Assembly: GCF_040712315.1 (NCBI RefSeq)
Contig: NC_134015.1
Location: forward strand, 45,715,464 to 45,779,463
Length of the DNA stretch: 64,000 bases
Direction of reading: 5' to 3'
Origin: Castanea sativa
Taxonomy: Eukaryota; Streptophyta; Magnoliopsida; Fagales; Fagaceae
The notes below the pieces were generated by a model. That model did not search any database, was not told the DNA's origin, and saw only the letters and a list, made by a program, of their open reading frames with translations. Positions 59,385-64,000 of this stretch are shown in pieces (position 1 is the stretch's first letter; each line of letters starts with the position of its first letter). Position numbers and translations under genes: made by a program.

Positions 59385-61924
59385 TTCAAGGGTAAGTGTA
59401 GTCTCCACCAATCATTGGGTTTTTCTAAGGCGTGATTGGTCAACTGAGTCTATTTGATTTTATTATCGATCCTAGGATAAGAAAAATGGCATTTTTCCTA
59501 ATCTAATGTGAATGGGCTAAAAATCTTGAGTCTTGAGTTTGGAAGTCTAGTTACATGTGGTGAAGGTTTTAGGCACCCCACAATGCTTGTCCAAAGGCAG
59601 TCATTTGTTTTGGTAAAATCGTAATTTTAAGACATTGGCAATTGAAAACGACCTATTGGCATTAGCTCACGGGGCTTTGAACGTTTTTGGCTCTGAGGTT
59701 TGATTTTGGAATAGGTATGGTCTTGATCGACGCTTTCTAATTGTGTTTGAGATTGTAGCCAAATTTCCCCAGCGGAAATCCGGCAGCATTTCGCCTTATT
59801 TTCAAGGCGAAAATCCAGCGGCGCTTCGCCTTAGATGCGTCATTGCATGCAAAATGCTATTCTCACCTAACTTTCGATGCAATAATGCGGCAATGGGGAT
59901 GCCCCATTTTCACGGTGAATTTCCTACAGAGTTTCACGATTGATGCGCTACGGTGCACCGACAGGGTTTTGAGTCTCTACTTACGGCCCGTATGGACATG
60001 CTCATACTGTGACGATCGGATACCGTTCAAAGCATTAAGCATGTTGGTGCATGTCACACACACAAAGAAACCAATGTCACTTGGTGACATGGATCAGGAC
60101 AATCACACCGCAATGATCGTGCACACAATATAGTACGAATATGCACCTACGACAATCGCCTTAAGCACATACCCACACTACAAGGTCAAGAGCTCTCGTG
60201 ACTAGAGAGGGTCACTCGTGCAGCCACGAGAGTCCATCTTACAAAGTGCACAATCACCCATATACAAGTAGATATAGATATAGACATCATGCACAATGTA
60301 ACCACACAGAGTGGAAAATTAAATCAAACATTGTCAATGTTCCAATGGTATGGCCCAGCAAGGTATAGGAAATGTAAAACGGACATTGCCAGTACCAGGG
60401 AACACGGCCCAAGCACGGAGTAGGAAAATAAAAAGGGGGCACGTGGAGGGGGACCCTAATACATGCTCTTGAGAAGAGACTTAGAGAAAGGGAAAGAGAA
60501 AACCGCTCGGGATGGGCTTATGCCCTCTGATCTATTGAACATTGCCCGTTGGTGGGCTTGCATCTACTTGGTTGCATTTTGCCCTTTTTTTTCGCTTGCG
60601 CCTAGGAGGTCATGCCCTCGATCCAAGCATCCTAGCTCTATGTGTGGAAGTGCAACAAACAGGGAAACAAGCCAGCAAACAAGCAAAGAAACGAATAGAA
60701 GGAAAGCATGCTAAAAGACAAGCTAGGAAAAGATGTCGAACAGGGGGCAAACAAGCATGTGAAGCACACGAAGAGGAAAACAAACATGTTATCAATCAAA
60801 AGGGGGTGTCCTAGGAGGAAAAATGTAGGTTTGGATTAAATGTCTATAGTTCCATTGGATTGGAGTGTGGACGACACACAGACTCATGCATGAGCATGTT
60901 GGCAAGTGTGCAAAGTGAAAGCATAGAAACAAGGGTCAAAACACAAGAAAGAGAGATATTAAGAGGTAGAAGGGCTTTAAAAGCACGTGGCATAGGAACC
61001 ACCATGTATATCTAGACACATGAACAAGGCATAGAGCACTCAAAGTTATAGATCTAAGCGTAGACAAGGCAAAGAGCACAAAAGCATATGGATCTAAGCA
61101 TAAACGTGGCAAAGAACAGATAGGCATGTAGATCTAAGCGTAAACATGTTGAGGAGCCTAAAAGCATGTGGATCTAAGCCGCAAAGAACACATAGGCACG
61201 TAGATCTAAGCGTAAACATGGCAAGCAGCCTAAAAGCATGTAGATCTAAGCATAAACAAGGCAAGAAGCCTAAGAGCATGTGGATCTAAGCACACACATT
61301 AAATTTAGACGTCTCCTAGTCCAAGAAAGCTAGACCAACAACATCAAAACATTAAATCATGGCATAGCAAGGAAACATGCTAGAGAAACTTTAAAGACAT
61401 GCTAGAAAGCAAGAATAAAGCTAGGAAAAGCAATAAAGCATTTTATTATGCAAGAAAATGCTATAGAAAGAAAAGGGTGTGGATTTTAACTAAAAAGCTA
61501 CATCCACACCCCTAAACCTCAAATCCAAGGTATGGAACTTAGGACAGGAAGATTGGGTGCAAGAACACTACGTTGATGATTGTAGACAAAAAAGGAGAAT
61601 CTAAGGTGTTTAAAGGTTTTTGGGAGAGAAATTAGAGAGACGAGAGAGAGAATCTACCTAGAAAAACTGCACAAAGCTCTTCTTCTTCTTCTTCTGTTCT
61701 GCAAAATGAGGGGTCTGGAAGCCTTAATAGCTGAAAAGTGACTCTTCGGCTTCCGACGCACCTTGTAGGGTAGCCTGCCACTCTACTGACATGGGCAGTT
61801 TCAGTCTTTTGCTTAGTTTAGCTTTCGATGCATATTTGAAGGCCTTCCCAGACTCAGATTGAGCTGATTGAGGTGTATATGGAAATTTCTAGTTGTCTAG
61901 TGTCCAGAACACAAAAACAATTGA
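59385..61924. repeat. Retroelement-like noncoding region
   Basis: It begins with a leader-like block (TCTCCACCAATCATTGGG, AGGCACCCCACAATG) comparable to 14160-14421. Unusually GC-rich text follows at 59760-59960, with the hairpin CGCCTTATTTTCAAGGCG. After that come purine-rich sequence, a 40-bp tandem array, and a CTT-repeat at 61678-61695. No protein domain is visible on either strand. Ty3-type origin is a guess. Confidence 0.35.
61051..61291. repeat. 40-bp tandem array (seven units)
   Basis: GATCTAAGC recurs at 61051, 61091, 61131, 61171, 61203, 61243 and 61283. The spacing is exactly 40 bases except for one 32-base unit. Each unit continues roughly GTAAACATGGCAAAGA...AAAGCATGTG. Confidence 0.92.
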
Positions 61925-62437
61925 AAATCCATCGGTCGGATCAAAAGTTATGGCCTCGGAAAGTGTGCTAAAGGGCTTTTCACAGTTTTCTAGATGTCTC
62001 AACCGTTTTAAATCCAATTTCAACCCATAAATAGTCGTTAGAAAGGGAATTTGATAATCTTTGCAATAGCACTGGTCCCAACCCATTCTGACAGTCGAAA
62101 CAAAATTAGGATTTTTGGTGCTCTTGGGAGTCACCCTCGGGTCAAAGTTGACGAAAATCTCTGAGTAGCTCGGATTTGATAAAAACATGAAAAATGTTGT
62201 TTTTGGGATGATTTTGACTGACGTTTACTTTTGGTCAACCCGAGGTTGACCAGGGGCAACTTGGTCAATTTGACTGGAAAATGCACTTTGAGTGCTTTGA
62301 TGCCCGAACGGGTTGTGCCACATCAATCTGGATGCTTCCGCGGCCCCATGGAGAAAAGATTATATTTTTGGAATTTTTAGGGTCCAACACACAAATCAAA
62401 GGCGGACAAAATATGGTGTCTAGATCATTGAGCTACG

Positions 62438-62495
<58 letters not shown>

Positions 62496-64000
62496 CTCTC
62501 TCTCTCTCTCCAAAAGTTGAAGCGTAGCATTTATTGTTGTTATGCTCCAGTTAAGCCACATTAGCGTTCACTTCATTATCATTTTCTTTCCAATTTTCCA
62601 ATAATTGTTTTTAACATTTACTTTTTATTTTATATTAATATTTACACATTTTCCAACATTTCTCCACCCTTACCTTTTCGTCTCTCCACTACTCTCTACA
62701 CATATATTATTCTTCTTTTTATCATCTCCCCACTACCCTCTACATAAATAATATTCTTCTTCTTTCTCTTCATCTTCCTTTATTTTGTCTCTTCTTATTC
62801 ACACCCTCTTACTATATATTTGTAACTATCTATTCCATCCTATGCATGGTTTTCTCTCACAAAAAAAGTTTTCTCTCTCTCTCTCTCTCTCAATTTTTCG
62901 ATGAATTTTTTATACATTCTTCTATTTATGCCAAATTATTAATCATTGGGAATCCTTTCTCTCTTTTTTTTTTCTTTTTTTTTTCCTACACTTTAATCAT
63001 TATGCTCATTTTCTCACTTAATCCAATCGGGTAGTTTGCTGGAATTCAAAAAAAGGTTCTCTCTCTCTCTCTCTTTCTCTCTCAATTTTTCGATGAATTT
63101 TTTATACGTTCTTCTATTTATGCCAAATTACTAATCTTTGGGAATTCTTTCTTCTTCTTCTTCTTCTTTTTTTCTACACTAGAATCATTGTGCTCATTTT
63201 CTCACTTAATTTAATCGGGTAGTTTGCCGAAATTCAAGTAAAACCAAACAATAAGGAATTTTATGGCATTGGAGAATGCCTGAATATATACCAGCCAAAA
63301 GTTGAAAGTCAGCAAATTAGTGGAGCTATGATTAAGCTTCAAACAAGATTGATGGTATTGCCAATGTTCTTTAATTAGCATCCTTTTTTCTATTTCTCTA
63401 TATATGTTTCCTAGAATTAGTATTAGTCTCATTTTTATTTTCTCTATTATATTCTACATAAACCAAGAGTTCTTTAAAACTCCACCTTGGTTAATGCCAT
63501 TTAGATTTTTTTTAAACTGTTTTTTTTTTCTCTTTAATTGTTAAATGTTATCCTATTTTTGTTCCTTCTTATAACTCTAATTAATGTTGATGGTTCTTTT
63601 TTTTGTTTTTTGGTTAGTTAAGGTTGATGATTTTTTCTTACAGAGAAAAGAAAAAAATTGAAAACAATTGAATTCCGTATAAACCTGTACCTAAAGGGGA
63701 CAGGAGCCTTTTTATTTTATTTTATTAGAGACAATATATTAAAGGGGCATATCCTTTGGCCATTGCATTGCATTTCTTAGAGGTTAAAAGATAAAGCTTG
63801 TCATTATAGGAAAAAATTTTGGGTGGGGATAAGAGCGTCATTTTGTTTGCTATAAGAGTTCAAAAGATCCTATTATAAAGGAAGCCCACAATCATATCAC
63901 ATGCTTATTACACTAACCTGCATGAGCACAATTCATTATTTTCTCTCACCATGTTTCTACTACATTTGCATTTAGCAACCTAAGATTAGAATTTATTCCC
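61925..64000. repeat. Repeat R, copy 2 (runs off the window)
   Basis: It is nearly collinear with 48684-50721. The TA tract is longer and is followed by a CT tract (62440-62510). The Helitron-like 5' end has lost its C (TATATA after the A). The 3' end lies beyond 64000. Confidence 0.85.
62440..62510. repeat. Compound TA/TC microsatellite
   Basis: About 50 bases of TA are followed directly by about 20 bases of TC. Confidence 0.9.

Noticed and set aside
60936..61279. Two minus-strand frames rich in Leu, Cys and Phe
   Set aside because: They only translate the 40-bp tandem array; the repeated peptide has no gene context.
61051..61291. Possible CRISPR-like array
   Set aside because: The units are directly adjacent without unique spacers, and the sequence is plant nuclear. 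It is an ordinary tandem repeat.

Overview
This window is plant nuclear DNA from a woody dicot. The host genes are a 2-oxoglutarate-dependent dioxygenase and a pollen-type polygalacturonase. The rest is a dense nest of LTR retrotransposons, a Mutator-like element, a probable Helitron and foldback elements, all rich in AT and simple repeats. The Copia gag proteins resemble those I know from oak and beech genomes, so Fagales is my best guess; this is inference from family resemblance only. All alignments, percentages and target-site comparisons here were made by eye.

Layout. 1-1108: partial dioxygenase gene on the minus strand, cut by the window edge. 1820-2940: old retroelement scraps. 3040-8487: degenerate Mutator-like element (MULE) with its transposase on plus and a GRF zinc-finger pseudogene on minus. 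8999-10003 and 10563-11948: two solo LTRs with perfect 5-bp target duplications. 12655-12976: foldback MITE. 14422-45769: nested LTR elements. 45776-45968: a stray copy of the dioxygenase gene's 5' end. 45969-48683: another LTR element, a GC-rich repeat and an LTR fragment. 48684-51680: a repeat (R) carrying a probable Helitron; R recurs at 61925-64000. 52431-54523: polygalacturonase pseudogene on minus. 54590-61924: spacers, one likely LTR and a 40-bp tandem array.

The nest. I name the LTR families A to E. Element C (minus, Copia) has element E inserted in its 5' LTR (target duplication TATAC on both sides) and element B2 inserted in its integrase region. An A-family element lies farther along the same gene. 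E carries A-family insertions in both of its LTRs: a solo LTR in the left one and a complete 7.4-kb element (A2) in the right one. The two insertion points are 3 bp apart in LTR coordinates, and both reconstruct the same empty site. Element B1 (plus) is a Copia chimera: half a 5' LTR, no gag, a dead pol and an intact-looking 3' LTR, with unmatched flanks.

How the parts work together. Only B1 and C retain pol sequence, and both are broken. A2 and E carry gag but no pol, so they would have needed enzymes from elsewhere. A2 also carries a second gene downstream of gag, with its own TATA box, leader and probable intron. LTRs of families A, C and D, otherwise unlike, each place a TCGA-type palindrome cluster about 84-89 bp upstream of the TATA box. 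Most damage is by TGG, CAG or CAA codons turning into stops, as expected for long-methylated DNA.
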